This document shows, in pieces, positions 42,387-51,028 of a stretch of DNA of 61,657 bases (position 1 is the first letter of the stretch; each line of letters starts with the position of its first letter). The translations under genes and the position numbers were made by a program. The notes below the pieces were generated by a model. It worked only from the letters and a program-made list of their open reading frames with translations, was not told the DNA's origin and searched no databases. Source of the stretch: Actinomycetaceae bacterium (GTDB taxonomy: Bacteria > Actinomycetota > Actinomycetes > Actinomycetales > Actinomycetaceae); assembly GCA_030532245.1 (NCBI GenBank), contig JAUNLN010000011.1, positions 1-61,657 of the forward strand, read 5' to 3'.

Positions 42387-43355
42387 TCACTCAACCTCGG
42401 GGTAGCCGAGTTTGGGGGCGGAAACCTCATCTAGTGCATCGACTATTAGCTGGGGGAGTGCGAACTGCATTCCCTCAGCTATTTGTTTTGCCTGAACTTC
42501 GGTGCGGGGGCCGACGAGTGCGGAGGTGACTCCTGCACGGCTGGTGAGCCATGAGAGGGCGACGGTTGTGGCGGGCACGTCGAGCCCGTTCGCTGCGGCT
42601 AGTACGGCTTCGACGATGCCCGCGTATTCATCCTTGAGGTAGGGTTCTACGAATCCGGAGAGAATTGGGGAGGCGGCGCGCGAGTCGGCGGGCGTGGAGC
42701 GGCGGTATTTTGCGGTGAGGACGCCGCGGGCAAGCCCCGACCAGGCGATGAACCCAAGGTTTTCCTGCTTGAGCCCGGGTAGGAGTTCGCGTTCGACTCC
42801 GCGGGCGAGGAGTGAGTATTCTGCGCTGACTCCCGCGAGGGGTACGCCGAGTTGTTGGCCGATGAAGTGCGCGCGGGCGGTGCTCCAGGCTGAGTGGTTG
42901 GAGATGCCGATGTAGCGCACTTTGCCTGAGGCTAGGGCGATGTCTAGCGCGCTGAGCGTTTCTTCAATGGGGGTTTGAGGGTCGCGGCGCGCGATGAGGT
43001 ACAGGTCGATGTAGTCCGTTTGCAGGGCCTGAAGTGAGCGGTCGATCGACCCGAGGATCGCATTCTTGGAGGCGGAAAAGCGCGAGCCTTCACCGGCTGG
43101 AACGTATCCGCCCTTGGTGGTGATAACGACGTCGTCGCGCCCTGTTCCCGTGGCTTCTAGCACTTGGGCGACGGTACTTTCGGCGACTCCTTCCCCGTAG
43201 GTGGGGGAGGTGTCGATCAAGTTGATGCCGGCTTCTTTGGCAACGTTCCAAATGTTTTCAGCTTCGCTGACGGTCGTGTCTCGACCCCAAGTGAGGGTTC
43301 CGATCCCTAGCGGGGAGACTTGCAGGCCGGTGTTGCCAAGTGGTCGATGTCGCAT
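42387..43355 (-). CDS. Aldo/keto reductase
   Basis: A 322-aa NADPH-dependent AKR barrel. N-terminal LPLGN-type opening with IGTLTWGRDTTVSEAE, catalytic Asp in INLIDTSPTYGEG, Tyr of the catalytic tetrad in the same segment, Lys region DDVVITTKGGY and the NADP-binding end SALVGPRTEVQAKQIAEG. The substrate is unknown. ATG 43355 lies 7 nt after a TACGCT box. It converges tail-to-tail with the acidic protein gene. Confidence 0.93.
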   Translation of the reverse strand: MRHRPLGNTGLQVSPLGIGTLTWGRDTTVSEAENIWNVAKEAGINLIDTSPTYGEGVAESTVAQVLEATGTGRDDVVITTKGGYVPAGEGSRFSASKNAILGSIDRSLQALQTDYIDLYLIARRDPQTPIEETLSALDIALASGKVRYIGISNHSAWSTARAHFIGQQLGVPLAGVSAEYSLLARGVERELLPGLKQENLGFIAWSGLARGVLTAKYRRSTPADSRAASPILSGFVEPYLKDEYAGIVEAVLAAANGLDVPATTVALSWLTSRAGVTSALVGPRTEVQAKQIAEGMQFALPQLIVDALDEVSAPKLGYPEVE

Positions 43356-43400
43356 GTCTCATAGCGTAGCTGATGGGCTAACTCGGTAGTGTGTTGTGTT

Positions 43401-44255
43401 ATGAACTGGCTCGAGTCAATTATTTTGGGACTTGTGCAGGGGCTCACCGAGTTCTTGCCGATCTCTTCATCGGCGCACCTGCGTATTGTGGGCGAACTTA
43501 TGGGGATGGAAGATCCCGGTGCGGCGTTCACTGCGATTACCCAGATTGGTACGGAAACTGCTGTGCTGATCTATTTTTGGAAAGACATTGTGCGCATCAT
43601 CCGCAAGTGGTTTGGCTCGATGAAGTGGGTTCCTGCGGATAGGCGAGTGCCTTCTTCTGACTCGGACGTGCGGCTTGGCTGGATGATCATCGTCGGCTCG
43701 ATTCCGATTGGCGTGCTCGGGCTACTACTTGAGGATTGGATTGATTCTTCGTTTAGGAACCTGTGGGTTACGGTCACGATGCTCGCCGTGTTTGCACTGT
43801 TCCTTGGCGCAGCTGATAAGTGGATGCCGCGCGTGAAGACTCTTGACCGCATGAGTTGGAGGGATGCGATCCTGTACGGTTTCGCGCAGGCGATGGCGCT
43901 CGTGCCGGGCGTGTCGCGTTCGGGTGGAACGATCACGATGGGTCGCCTGCTCGGTTACACGCGTGAGGCGGCTGCGAGGTATTCGTTCCTACTTGCGATG
44001 CCGGCCGTGTTCGCTTCTGGTTTTTACAAGGTGTACAAGGTGGCGGCCGGCGGTGACACGGTTTACGTTGGCCCGACGATCGTTGCAACCCTTATCGCGT
44101 TTGGTGTGGGCTACGCGGTGATCGTGTGGTTCCTAAAGCTTGTGTCTACGCGCTCGTACATGCCGTTCGTGGTTTACCGTATTGTGCTCGCAGTGTTCAT
44201 TGCCGCGCTACTTGGTGCGGGCGTGCTGAGCGCTGTTGGAGGAGTAGGCGCCTAG
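43401..44255 (+). CDS. uppP: Undecaprenyl-diphosphatase
   Basis: A 284-aa membrane phosphatase that recycles undecaprenyl pyrophosphate to the carrier lipid for cell-wall synthesis. Motif 1 [19 protein letters not shown] (catalytic Glu/Ser/His region), motif 2 [17 protein letters not shown], and about eight membrane helices. An in-frame GTG lies at 43389, but ATG 43401 ([10 protein letters not shown]) matches the family start; a TAGTGT box is 8 nt before it. Usual length about 270-290. Confidence 0.95.
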   Translation: MNWLESIILGLVQGLTEFLPISSSAHLRIVGELMGMEDPGAAFTAITQIGTETAVLIYFWKDIVRIIRKWFGSMKWVPADRRVPSSDSDVRLGWMIIVGSIPIGVLGLLLEDWIDSSFRNLWVTVTMLAVFALFLGAADKWMPRVKTLDRMSWRDAILYGFAQAMALVPGVSRSGGTITMGRLLGYTREAAARYSFLLAMPAVFASGFYKVYKVAAGGDTVYVGPTIVATLIAFGVGYAVIVWFLKLVSTRSYMPFVVYRIVLAVFIAALLGAGVLSAVGGVGA

Positions 44256-44290
44256 CTTCCGTCCGCTCTTCTGAGCAAATACAACGTTCT

Positions 44291-44323
44291 AAGGTGGCCA
44301 CCCGACCGGGCGGCCACCTTTTT
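44291..44323. terminator. Terminator between uppP and the converging nuclease gene
   Basis: AAGGTGGCC (44291-44299) pairs with GGCCACCTT (44312-44320), with an inner CCCG/CGGG stem, and is followed by TTT on the plus strand. Confidence 0.85.
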
Positions 44324-44329
44324 ACATGC

Positions 44330-45169
44330 CTAGTCGCGTCGCTTGATCTCAAGCAGGCGCTCGAGCCCCTCTTCGGAAACTTCGGGCGTGTCGGAGGAGT
44401 AGAGGGGGCACAGGTTTTTCACGCCGCACCAGCCGCATAGAACCTGCTTTTTGGGTGGGAACTGCTTGGTTTTCGCGGCGCGCTCAATGTCGTTCCAAAT
44501 GGCAACGAGGTGGTGTTCAAACGCGTCGATCTGCTCGCGCGTGGGGTCGAGCGTTAGGGTGCGTCCATCGCCGAGGAATACGAGCTGGGTGCGCATGGGC
44601 ATTCCAAACTCGGATTTGTCGAGTAGGAGCGCGTAAAACCGCATTTGGAAGAGCATGTCTTCAATGAAACGCTGCTGGGGAGACTTACCCGTCTTGTAGT
44701 CGACGATGCGGAGCGCACCATTTGGAGCCTTATCGATGCGGTCGACGAACCCGTGAATGCTGATCCCGTCCGCAATCTCGGTGCGAATAAAACGCTCGCG
44801 TGCGAACGGCTCCAACCGTTTCGGGTTTTCCATGGCGAAGTACTGGCGAACGAGTGCTCGCACTTCTTCCTTCCACTTGTCGAGTAAAACCTCATCGTTA
44901 AACATGGCGAGGAACTGCTCATCTTGAGCCATGGTCTCGTCGTAGAGCGGCCCGATCATTTCCTGCGCGGTTTCCGCAGTTCGCTGCTCTGCCGGCTTGT
45001 CGAACAGGTTTTCTAGCACGGCGTGTACGAGCGTGCCGCGCGTGGTTGCGGGCGAAGGAGGCTCTTTGAACCCGTCCACTTGGGTGAGGCGGAATTTCAT
45101 CGGGCACTGCAGCCACGTTTTAGTCGACGTAGCCGAGAGTGCCTTGCGGCGTGCATTGGTTTTACTCAT
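44330..45169 (-). CDS. RecB-family PD-(D/E)XK nuclease with four conserved Cys
   Basis: A 279-aa stand-alone PD-(D/E)XK nuclease of the AddB/RecB/Cas4 family. N-terminal STKTWLQCPMKFRL with Cys22 and the His in TRGTLVHAVLENLF; catalytic LRIVDYKTGK; C-terminal LCGWCGVKNLCP. The pattern C-n-C-x2-C-x5-C is the iron-sulfur staple of AddB- and Cas4-type nucleases. No helicase or cas gene lies nearby. Start ATG 45169 is 6 nt after TACGGT, leaderless-type. It diverges from trmI. Probable role in DNA end processing, by inference. Confidence 0.87.
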   Translation of the reverse strand: MSKTNARRKALSATSTKTWLQCPMKFRLTQVDGFKEPPSPATTRGTLVHAVLENLFDKPAEQRTAETAQEMIGPLYDETMAQDEQFLAMFNDEVLLDKWKEEVRALVRQYFAMENPKRLEPFARERFIRTEIADGISIHGFVDRIDKAPNGALRIVDYKTGKSPQQRFIEDMLFQMRFYALLLDKSEFGMPMRTQLVFLGDGRTLTLDPTREQIDAFEHHLVAIWNDIERAAKTKQFPPKKQVLCGWCGVKNLCPLYSSDTPEVSEEGLERLLEIKRRD

Positions 45170-45175
45170 GGATCT

Positions 45176-45181
45176 ACCGTA
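45176..45181 (-). promoter_or_regulatory. Leaderless-type -10 box of the RecB-family gene
   Basis: TACGGT (minus strand), then AGATCC, then ATG. Confidence 0.5.
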
Positions 45182-45255
45182 TCGCTAGGCGCGGACATTT
45201 TTTGTGAGGTACCTCGAGCGACGCACCCCACGTCGAGAAGAAAGAGCCCGAAGCC

Positions 45256-45261
45256 TAGAAT
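45256..45261 (+). promoter_or_regulatory. Leaderless-type -10 box of trmI
   Basis: TAGAAT, then AGACAC, then GTG 45268; no ribosome site. Probable promoter for the whole pupylation operon. Confidence 0.6.
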
Positions 45262-45267
45262 AGACAC

Positions 45268-46329
45268 GTGAATTCTTCCCTGAACTATCCAGATCCCCAG
45301 CCGACTTCGCATCCGATGGGTCAGGCCGCTCGCCGCGGCCCCTTGAAGGCGGGCGAGTTCGTACAAATCACGGACCCTAAGGGTCGCCTACACACGGTGA
45401 TGCTCGAGCCGGGCGGATATTTCCAAACCTCGCGCGGATCCCTCCACCATGACGACATCATTGGCCGGCCAGAGGCGGTCACCCTGTTTGATGGTGAACG
45501 CGAGTTTCAGGTGGTGCGCCCGCTACAGACGGATTACGTGATGTCGATGCCACGAGGCGCGGCGATCGTCTACCCGAAAGATGCTGCCCAGATTGTGGCG
45601 TTCGGCGACATTTTCCCGGGCGCCCGCGTGCTCGAGGCGGGCGTAGGTTCGGGCGCGCTTTCGATGTCGCTCTTGCAGGCGGTTGGCTCCACGGGGTCGC
45701 TTCATTCGATTGAGCGCCGCGAAGATTTTGCGCAGGTTGCGAAGGGGAATGTTGATCTTTGGTTTGGGGGCCGCCACCCGGCGTGGCAGGTTTCCGTGGG
45801 TGATTTTAACGACGTGGCGCTCTCGCTCGAGCCCGAGTCGGTTGACCGCGTCGTGTTAGACATGCTGTCGCCGTGGGAGTGCATTGAGGCGGTCGAGCAC
45901 GCCCTTGTTCCCGGAGGTGTTTTGACGGTCTACGTGGCAACGGTTACTCAGCTTTCGCGCATGAATGAGGATTTGGTTACCTCGAAGCGTTTCACGAAGC
46001 CGTCCGTGTGGGAGTCGAGCATCCGCACGTGGCACCTCGACGGCCTGTCGGTGCGCCCTGATCACCGCATGGTTGCGCACACGGGCTTTTTGCTCACGGC
46101 GCGAAAGGTTGAGCGCCAGTCTCTGCCTCAGCAGCGCTCGTCGAGGCCGGCGAAGGCCGCGGAGGGTTTGGAAGGCCAGTGGAACGATGAGGAGTCTTGG
46201 GAAGAGCACCCGGAGCTGAGTCCCGTGGTGTCGCAAAAGAAGGTGCGCAGGTCGATCAGGGACGTATCGGCGAAGTCGCGCGCGTGGCTTACTCACGAGA
46301 CAGAGGGTGAGGATCAAAGTGAGCTCTGA
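45268..46329 (+). CDS. trmI: tRNA (adenine(58)-N1)-methyltransferase
   Basis: A 353-aa class I SAM methyltransferase that makes m1A58 in tRNA. N-terminal beta domain (about 30-100), SAM-binding loop ARVLEAGVGSGALSMSLLQ, acidic SIERREDF at strand 2 and DRVVLDMLSPWE at strand 4. A basic C-terminal extension (about 285-353) exceeds the family core. TrmI genes commonly head the actinobacterial arc-dop-pup-pafA cluster. GTG 45268 is leaderless-type. The arc gene starts inside its last codons. Confidence 0.94.
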   Translation: MNSSLNYPDPQPTSHPMGQAARRGPLKAGEFVQITDPKGRLHTVMLEPGGYFQTSRGSLHHDDIIGRPEAVTLFDGEREFQVVRPLQTDYVMSMPRGAAIVYPKDAAQIVAFGDIFPGARVLEAGVGSGALSMSLLQAVGSTGSLHSIERREDFAQVAKGNVDLWFGGRHPAWQVSVGDFNDVALSLEPESVDRVVLDMLSPWECIEAVEHALVPGGVLTVYVATVTQLSRMNEDLVTSKRFTKPSVWESSIRTWHLDGLSVRPDHRMVAHTGFLLTARKVERQSLPQQRSSRPAKAAEGLEGQWNDEESWEEHPELSPVVSQKKVRRSIRDVSAKSRAWLTHETEGEDQSEL

Positions 46330-47866
46330 GTCTTTGGAATCTTTGCAGGAGGAGCTTGGCCAGACGAAGGATCAAAATGACCGTCTGGCGCAGGCACTGA
46401 AGCTGGCGCGCGACGAGATTGAGCGGATGCGCGCGCAGGTGGAGGCGGTGAATCACCCGCCGGTTCAAGTTGGTGTGGTGCTTTCGACCAACGCGGAGGC
46501 GAGGGAGGCGAAGGTTGCCCTCGGTGGTCGCACGATGTTTTTGTCGGTTGCGCCTGCGGTCGATTTGCTGGGCCTCGCGCCGGGGCAGAGCGTGCGCGTG
46601 AACGAGAACATGATCGTCTCCGGCGAGCTTCGGGCGGAGCGCACTGGCGAGGTTGTGCCCGTGATCCAGCTGGTTGGCGCCGACCGCGCGCTAGTGAGTG
46701 TCGACTCGGCTAAGAAGATGATCTACTTGGCGGGCCATTTGCGTCACGGGGGAGTGCGCCCGGGCGATTCCCTCCTAATTGATTCTCGCGCGGGCATTGC
46801 GCTGGAGAAGGTCGTGCGCGCAGACGTCGAGCAGCTCCTTCAGCCCGAAACTCCCGACGTAACCTACGCCGATATCGGTGGCCTCGATGAGCAGATCGAG
46901 AAGGTTCGCGACGCCGTCGAGCTTCCGTTCAAGAATCCGGGCCTGTACCGCGAGTACGGTTTGCGCGCCCCAAAGGGCATCCTCCTCTACGGCCCTCCAG
47001 GATCGGGTAAAACGCTGATTGCGAAGGCGGTCGCAGCGTCGCTAGCAGTGGGTGGCTCCAAGCCCTACTTCCTGTCGATTAAGGGCCCGGAGGTGCTGAA
47101 TAAGTTCGTTGGTGAAACGGAGCGCCACATTCGCGCTATCTTCTCGCGGGCACGCCAGCTTGCCTCCGAAGACGTACCCGTAGTGATTTTCTTCGATGAG
47201 ATGGAGGCGCTGTTTAGAACTCGCGGCTCGGGTATCTCTTCGGACGTGGAAACCCTCGTGGTTCCCCAACTTCTCGCGGAGATGGACGGCCTTGAGACTC
47301 TTGAAAACGTGATCGTGATCGGCGCGTCAAACCGCGAAGACATGATCGATCCGGCGGTACTTCGCCCCGGCCGGTTGGATGTGCGTATTCGCGTGGATCG
47401 CCCGGATCGCATGGGCGCGCTCGACATTTTCTCGAAGTACTTGACCGCTCAGCTTCCGTACTCCCAGCAGACCCTCGAGGGCTTCGGCTCGGCTGAGAAT
47501 GCGGCGGCCTCACTTCGCGAAATGCTGGTTGAACGCCTGTATGAGCGTAGCGAAGATACGGCTTTGTTTAGGCTGACGTTCTCCGATGGGCCAGAGAAGA
47601 CGGTGTATGCCTCCGACTTGGTTTCGGGCGCGATGATCGCGGCGATTGTGGAGCGAGCGAAGAAGTTCGCGGTGAAAGACACACTTCGCGGCAATCCTGG
47701 TTTGACCAAGGCTCACCTAACGGCTGCGATGCTTGAGGAGCTTCGCGAGACGATGGATTTGGCGGCTACTACGACGCCGAAGGAGTGGGCGCGCGTCACG
47801 GGTTTGACGGACCGCGACGTCACTTCGGTAACCGCGCTTAAGCGCTTGGAGGAAAACAATGGCTGA
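46319..47866 (+). CDS. arc: AAA+ ATPase of the Pup system (ARC/Mpa)
   Basis: A 515-aa hexameric unfoldase. N-terminal coiled coil (about 1-45) that binds Pup, two OB domains (about 50-190), AAA domain with Walker A GPPGSGKT (225-232), Walker B VVIFFDEMEAL and sensor ASNREDMIDPAVLRPGR. The C-terminus is KRLEENNG; the HbYX-like GQYL tail used by Mpa to open the 20S proteasome is absent. Two GTG codons are possible (46307, 46319); GAGG precedes the second. It overlaps trmI and dop. Without prcBA nearby it probably works independently of a proteasome. Confidence 0.94.
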   Translation: MSSESLESLQEELGQTKDQNDRLAQALKLARDEIERMRAQVEAVNHPPVQVGVVLSTNAEAREAKVALGGRTMFLSVAPAVDLLGLAPGQSVRVNENMIVSGELRAERTGEVVPVIQLVGADRALVSVDSAKKMIYLAGHLRHGGVRPGDSLLIDSRAGIALEKVVRADVEQLLQPETPDVTYADIGGLDEQIEKVRDAVELPFKNPGLYREYGLRAPKGILLYGPPGSGKTLIAKAVAASLAVGGSKPYFLSIKGPEVLNKFVGETERHIRAIFSRARQLASEDVPVVIFFDEMEALFRTRGSGISSDVETLVVPQLLAEMDGLETLENVIVIGASNREDMIDPAVLRPGRLDVRIRVDRPDRMGALDIFSKYLTAQLPYSQQTLEGFGSAENAAASLREMLVERLYERSEDTALFRLTFSDGPEKTVYASDLVSGAMIAAIVERAKKFAVKDTLRGNPGLTKAHLTAAMLEELRETMDLAATTTPKEWARVTGLTDRDVTSVTALKRLEENNG

Positions 47867-49409
47867 GCGCGTTCTTGGCACGGAAACAGAGTTTGGAGTC
47901 ACGGATGCGGCGGATCCGGGCGCAAACCCGGTGGTGCTCTCGGCTCACGCGGTCGAGACTTGGGCGCAGGCCGCTTCGATTGGTGAGGTGGTGCGCTGGG
48001 ACTATTCGGGCGAGGATCCGCTAAATGATGCCCGCGGTTACCGGCTGCAGCGGGCGAACGCGCATCCTTCGATGCTGACGGACGACCCGTACATGCTCGC
48101 CCCTTCTGGAGGCGTGAGCTTCGAGGAGAGGCCGGGGGAGTACGAGCGTTTCATGCAGCGCGCAACGTCGGTGGTGCTCTCAAATGGCGCGCGTTTTTAC
48201 GTGGATCACGCGCATCCGGAGTATTCGAGCCCCGAGACGTCCACTCCGCTAGAGGCCGTGCTATACGACCGGGCGGGGGATCTTCTCGCAACCCGCGTGA
48301 TGGAGCTTTCCAAGAATGAGGGCTTGAATCTCGTGTTGTACAAGAACAACACGGACGGCAAGGGCGCCTCGTACGGCACACACGAGAACTATCAGGTTGC
48401 GCGCTCGGTGGATTTCGACGATATCGCGCGGGCGATGACGCCGTTCCTAGTCACGCGCCCGATCATTTGCGGCTCCGGCCGGGTCGGGATTGGCCAGCAT
48501 TCGGAGCAGCCGGGCTTCCAAATCTCAGCGCGCGCTGATTTTGTTGAGAACTCGATCGGCCTTGAAACCACGTTCAACCGCCCGATCATCAATACGCGCG
48601 ACGAACCGCATGCCGATCATCACGAGTATCGCCGCTTCCACGTGATTAACGGCGACGCGACCCAGTTCGACGTTTCCACCTACCTTCGCGTCGGCACGAC
48701 GTCCCTGGTTTTACGCGCCTTGGAGGGCGATCTCGACCTCAGCTTGGAGGGGTTGGCTCTCGATCAGGACGATGTGCAGACCGCTTGGGATGTCTCCCAC
48801 GACCTTTCCATGACGAGGCTGATCAAGCTGAAGTCTGGGCGAGCGGTCACGGCGATTGAGCTGCAGGAAATGTACCTGGATTTCGTGCGCACGAACCTCG
48901 AGCTGTCTGAGGAAGACGAGCAGGTGTGCAATGAGTGGGAGCGCGTTTTGAACGGCCTTAAGAACGACCCGCAAAGCGTTGCTACCGACGTTGAGTGGGT
49001 TGCTAAGTACCTGCTGTTTGAACGCCAGCGCGAGCGCCTCCAAACCACTTGGGATGACCCGAGACTGCGCGCTATGGATTTGCAGTGGGCTGATTTGCGC
49101 CCCGAGAAGTCGCTGGTTGCGGCACTTGACCGTGCCGGCCGCGTGCGCAGGCTTTGGAGCGCTGAAGAGGTTGAGAATGCCCTCGTGAACCCGCCTAAGG
49201 GCACGCGCGCCTACCTCCGCGGCAACGCGATCGCGCGTCTGCCCGAGGTCGTGAAGGCATCCTGGACGTCGGTCGTGATCGACGACGCGAGGAGTGGCCA
49301 GCTGGTTCGCGTGCCGCTTCCCAACCCGAATCTCGCGGCCTCAGCGCAGGTGATGGACGCCATCGAGACGGGCGCGCAGGCTCTCATAGACTTGTTTAAG
49401 GAAGATTAG
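47859..49409 (+). CDS. dop: Depupylase/Pup deamidase
   Basis: A 516-aa glutamine-synthetase-like enzyme. It starts with RVLGTETEFGVTDAADPG (metal-binding Glu pair) and retains NDARGYRLQRANAHPSML (Dop loop region), GTHENYQ and NTRDEPHADHHEYRRFHV. Dop deamidates Pup-Gln or removes Pup from substrates. Here Pup already ends in Glu, so deamidation is unnecessary and depupylation would be its role. ATG 47859 overlaps the arc stop by 8 nt; pup follows 8 nt after the dop stop. Confidence 0.95.
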   Translation: MAERVLGTETEFGVTDAADPGANPVVLSAHAVETWAQAASIGEVVRWDYSGEDPLNDARGYRLQRANAHPSMLTDDPYMLAPSGGVSFEERPGEYERFMQRATSVVLSNGARFYVDHAHPEYSSPETSTPLEAVLYDRAGDLLATRVMELSKNEGLNLVLYKNNTDGKGASYGTHENYQVARSVDFDDIARAMTPFLVTRPIICGSGRVGIGQHSEQPGFQISARADFVENSIGLETTFNRPIINTRDEPHADHHEYRRFHVINGDATQFDVSTYLRVGTTSLVLRALEGDLDLSLEGLALDQDDVQTAWDVSHDLSMTRLIKLKSGRAVTAIELQEMYLDFVRTNLELSEEDEQVCNEWERVLNGLKNDPQSVATDVEWVAKYLLFERQRERLQTTWDDPRLRAMDLQWADLRPEKSLVAALDRAGRVRRLWSAEEVENALVNPPKGTRAYLRGNAIARLPEVVKASWTSVVIDDARSGQLVRVPLPNPNLAASAQVMDAIETGAQALIDLFKED

Positions 49410-49417
49410 GAGTAGTT

Positions 49418-49591
49418 ATGTCGCAGATTTTCGCATCGGGCAAGGGCTCGGATAAGGATGAGGTAGAAGAGGCTGGCCAGATCCAGTCGCCGGGCGTAAG
49501 CATTGACGACCTGCTGGATGAGATCGACTCTGTGCTCGAAACGGATGCGCAGAGCTTCGTGCAGGGTTTCGTGCAAAAGGGCGGCGAGTAG
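49418..49591 (+). CDS. pup: Prokaryotic ubiquitin-like protein Pup
   Basis: A 57-aa intrinsically disordered modifier. The conserved helix-forming part is VSIDDLLDEIDSVLETDA, and the C-terminus is FVQGFVQKGGE. The terminal Glu means PafA can attach it to lysines directly without prior deamidation. The N-terminal part is shorter than in mycobacteria (64 aa) and lacks the poly-Gly stretch. AGGAG lies 5 nt before ATG 49418. Flanked by dop and pafA; no prcB/prcA follows. Confidence 0.96.
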   Translation: MSQIFASGKGSDKDEVEEAGQIQSPGVSIDDLLDEIDSVLETDAQSFVQGFVQKGGE

Positions 49592-49609
49592 GCCGTTTGG
49601 TGCAATCGA

Positions 49610-49641
49610 GTAGGCGAGTAGTCCGGTAGGCGAATAGTTAG
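49610..49641 (+). repeat. Two imperfect tandem 16-bp repeats between pup and pafA
   Basis: GTAGGCGAGTAGTCCG (49610-49625) and GTAGGCGAATAGTTAG (49626-49641) match at 13 of 16 positions. They fill the short gap before the pafA ribosome site and carry TAG stops in several frames. They may be a slippage duplication; a weaker third copy overlaps the end of pup. Confidence 0.7.
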
Positions 49642-49648
49642 GAATCTT

Positions 49649-51028
49649 GTGAACCGCAGAATCTTCGGTATCGAAACGGAGTACGGGATCATGAGCGCGG
49701 GGGATGGCTCCGCGCCGGTTTTGGACGCTGAGCAGTCGGCGCGCCTGCTGTTTGACCCGCTCGTAAAGATGGGCCGTTCCACGAACGTGTTTTGGAGGAA
49801 CGGCGGCCGCCTGTATTTGGATGTGGGCGCGCACCCCGAGTTTGCGACGGCCGAATGTGATCGGGTTGAGGATCTGCTGATTCAAGTGCGAGCCGGGCAG
49901 GAGCTGTTTGCCGAGCTGGCTACGATCGCGAACGAGTCTCTCGAGGGTTCCGGTAACAAGATTCACCTGTTTTCGACGAATGAGGACGCGGAGGGCAACT
50001 CGTTTGGTTGCCACGAGAACTACATGCTTCGCCGCAATAGGAACTTTCGGGAGGTGGCAGACGCTCTCGTATCGTTCTTCGTGACCCGCCAGATCGTGAC
50101 GGGTTCTGGCCACATTCACCGCGAGGGCAAGCCGCGCATGGGGTATTCGCCGCGCGCAATGTACATGGACGACCCGATTTCGGCGGCAACCACGAGCTCC
50201 CGCCCGATCATTAATACGCGCGATGAGCCGCTGGCCGACCCCGGTGAGTATCGCCGCATGCACGTGATCGTGGGGGATACGAACGTTTCGGAGAGCTCGA
50301 CGGCGCTAAAGGCCGTCATGAGCCACTTGATTCTTTCAGCGGTTGAAAACGGCGTGCGAATCAGCGATCTTGCGCTTAAAGACCCGATGAGGGTGATTCG
50401 CGAGATCGATGATCAGGTGGGTTCGAACGTTACGGTTGAACTCGAGAACGGCAAGACGATGACTGCGGTGGAGCTTCAGAGGGAACTGAAGCGACGCGCG
50501 CTCGCCCTCGTTGACGTCTCTGATGCCGATGAGCTCACCCTTCGGATGCTCGACCTTTGGGATCGCGCCCTAGACGCTGTTGAATCCGGCGACTTTACGG
50601 GCGTTGAAACCGAGCTGGATTGGGCGATTAAGAAGCGTCTTTTCGACCGCCTCGTGGAGCGCCTCGGCACGAATCTTCGCGACCCGCGCGTGCTTCGCCT
50701 CGAGCTTGCCTACCACGACATTACCGGCGACCTGCAGCGTCGCCTGGAGGAAAGCGGGCAGATGGTTCGCCTCACGAACCCGCGCGATGTGGAGGTTGGA
50801 AAGGTGGTTCCGCCAAAGACGACGCGCGCACATATTCGCGGAAACGTGATCGCAGCGGCTGAAGACTACCGCCGCGACCTCGCGGTCGACTGGCTCCACC
50901 TGCGCCTGGATGACAATCGCGCGCCGAACGTCATCCTGTCTGACCCCTTCGCAGTGTCCGATGAGGGCGCTGACCGCATCCTTGAGCTCATGCGCGAGCA
51001 GAGCACGGGAGTGGAGAGTTTCGCATGA
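49649..51028 (+). CDS. pafA: Pup-protein ligase
   Basis: A 459-aa glutamine-synthetase-like ligase that uses ATP to join the C-terminal Glu of Pup to substrate lysines. Diagnostic motifs: MNRRIFGIETEYGIM, RLYLDVGAHPEFATAECD, GCHENYMLRRN and STSSRPIINTRDEPLAD-type active-site strand. GTG 49649 has AGGA 5 nt upstream. Its stop overlaps the FKBP-like gene start (ATGA). Confidence 0.96.
   Translation: MNRRIFGIETEYGIMSAGDGSAPVLDAEQSARLLFDPLVKMGRSTNVFWRNGGRLYLDVGAHPEFATAECDRVEDLLIQVRAGQELFAELATIANESLEGSGNKIHLFSTNEDAEGNSFGCHENYMLRRNRNFREVADALVSFFVTRQIVTGSGHIHREGKPRMGYSPRAMYMDDPISAATTSSRPIINTRDEPLADPGEYRRMHVIVGDTNVSESSTALKAVMSHLILSAVENGVRISDLALKDPMRVIREIDDQVGSNVTVELENGKTMTAVELQRELKRRALALVDVSDADELTLRMLDLWDRALDAVESGDFTGVETELDWAIKKRLFDRLVERLGTNLRDPRVLRLELAYHDITGDLQRRLEESGQMVRLTNPRDVEVGKVVPPKTTRAHIRGNVIAAAEDYRRDLAVDWLHLRLDDNRAPNVILSDPFAVSDEGADRILELMREQSTGVESFA

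Noticed and set aside
49592-49648. Possible hidden proteasome subunit genes between pup and pafA
   Set aside because: The gap is only 57 nt and contains the tandem repeats; no space for prcB or prcA.
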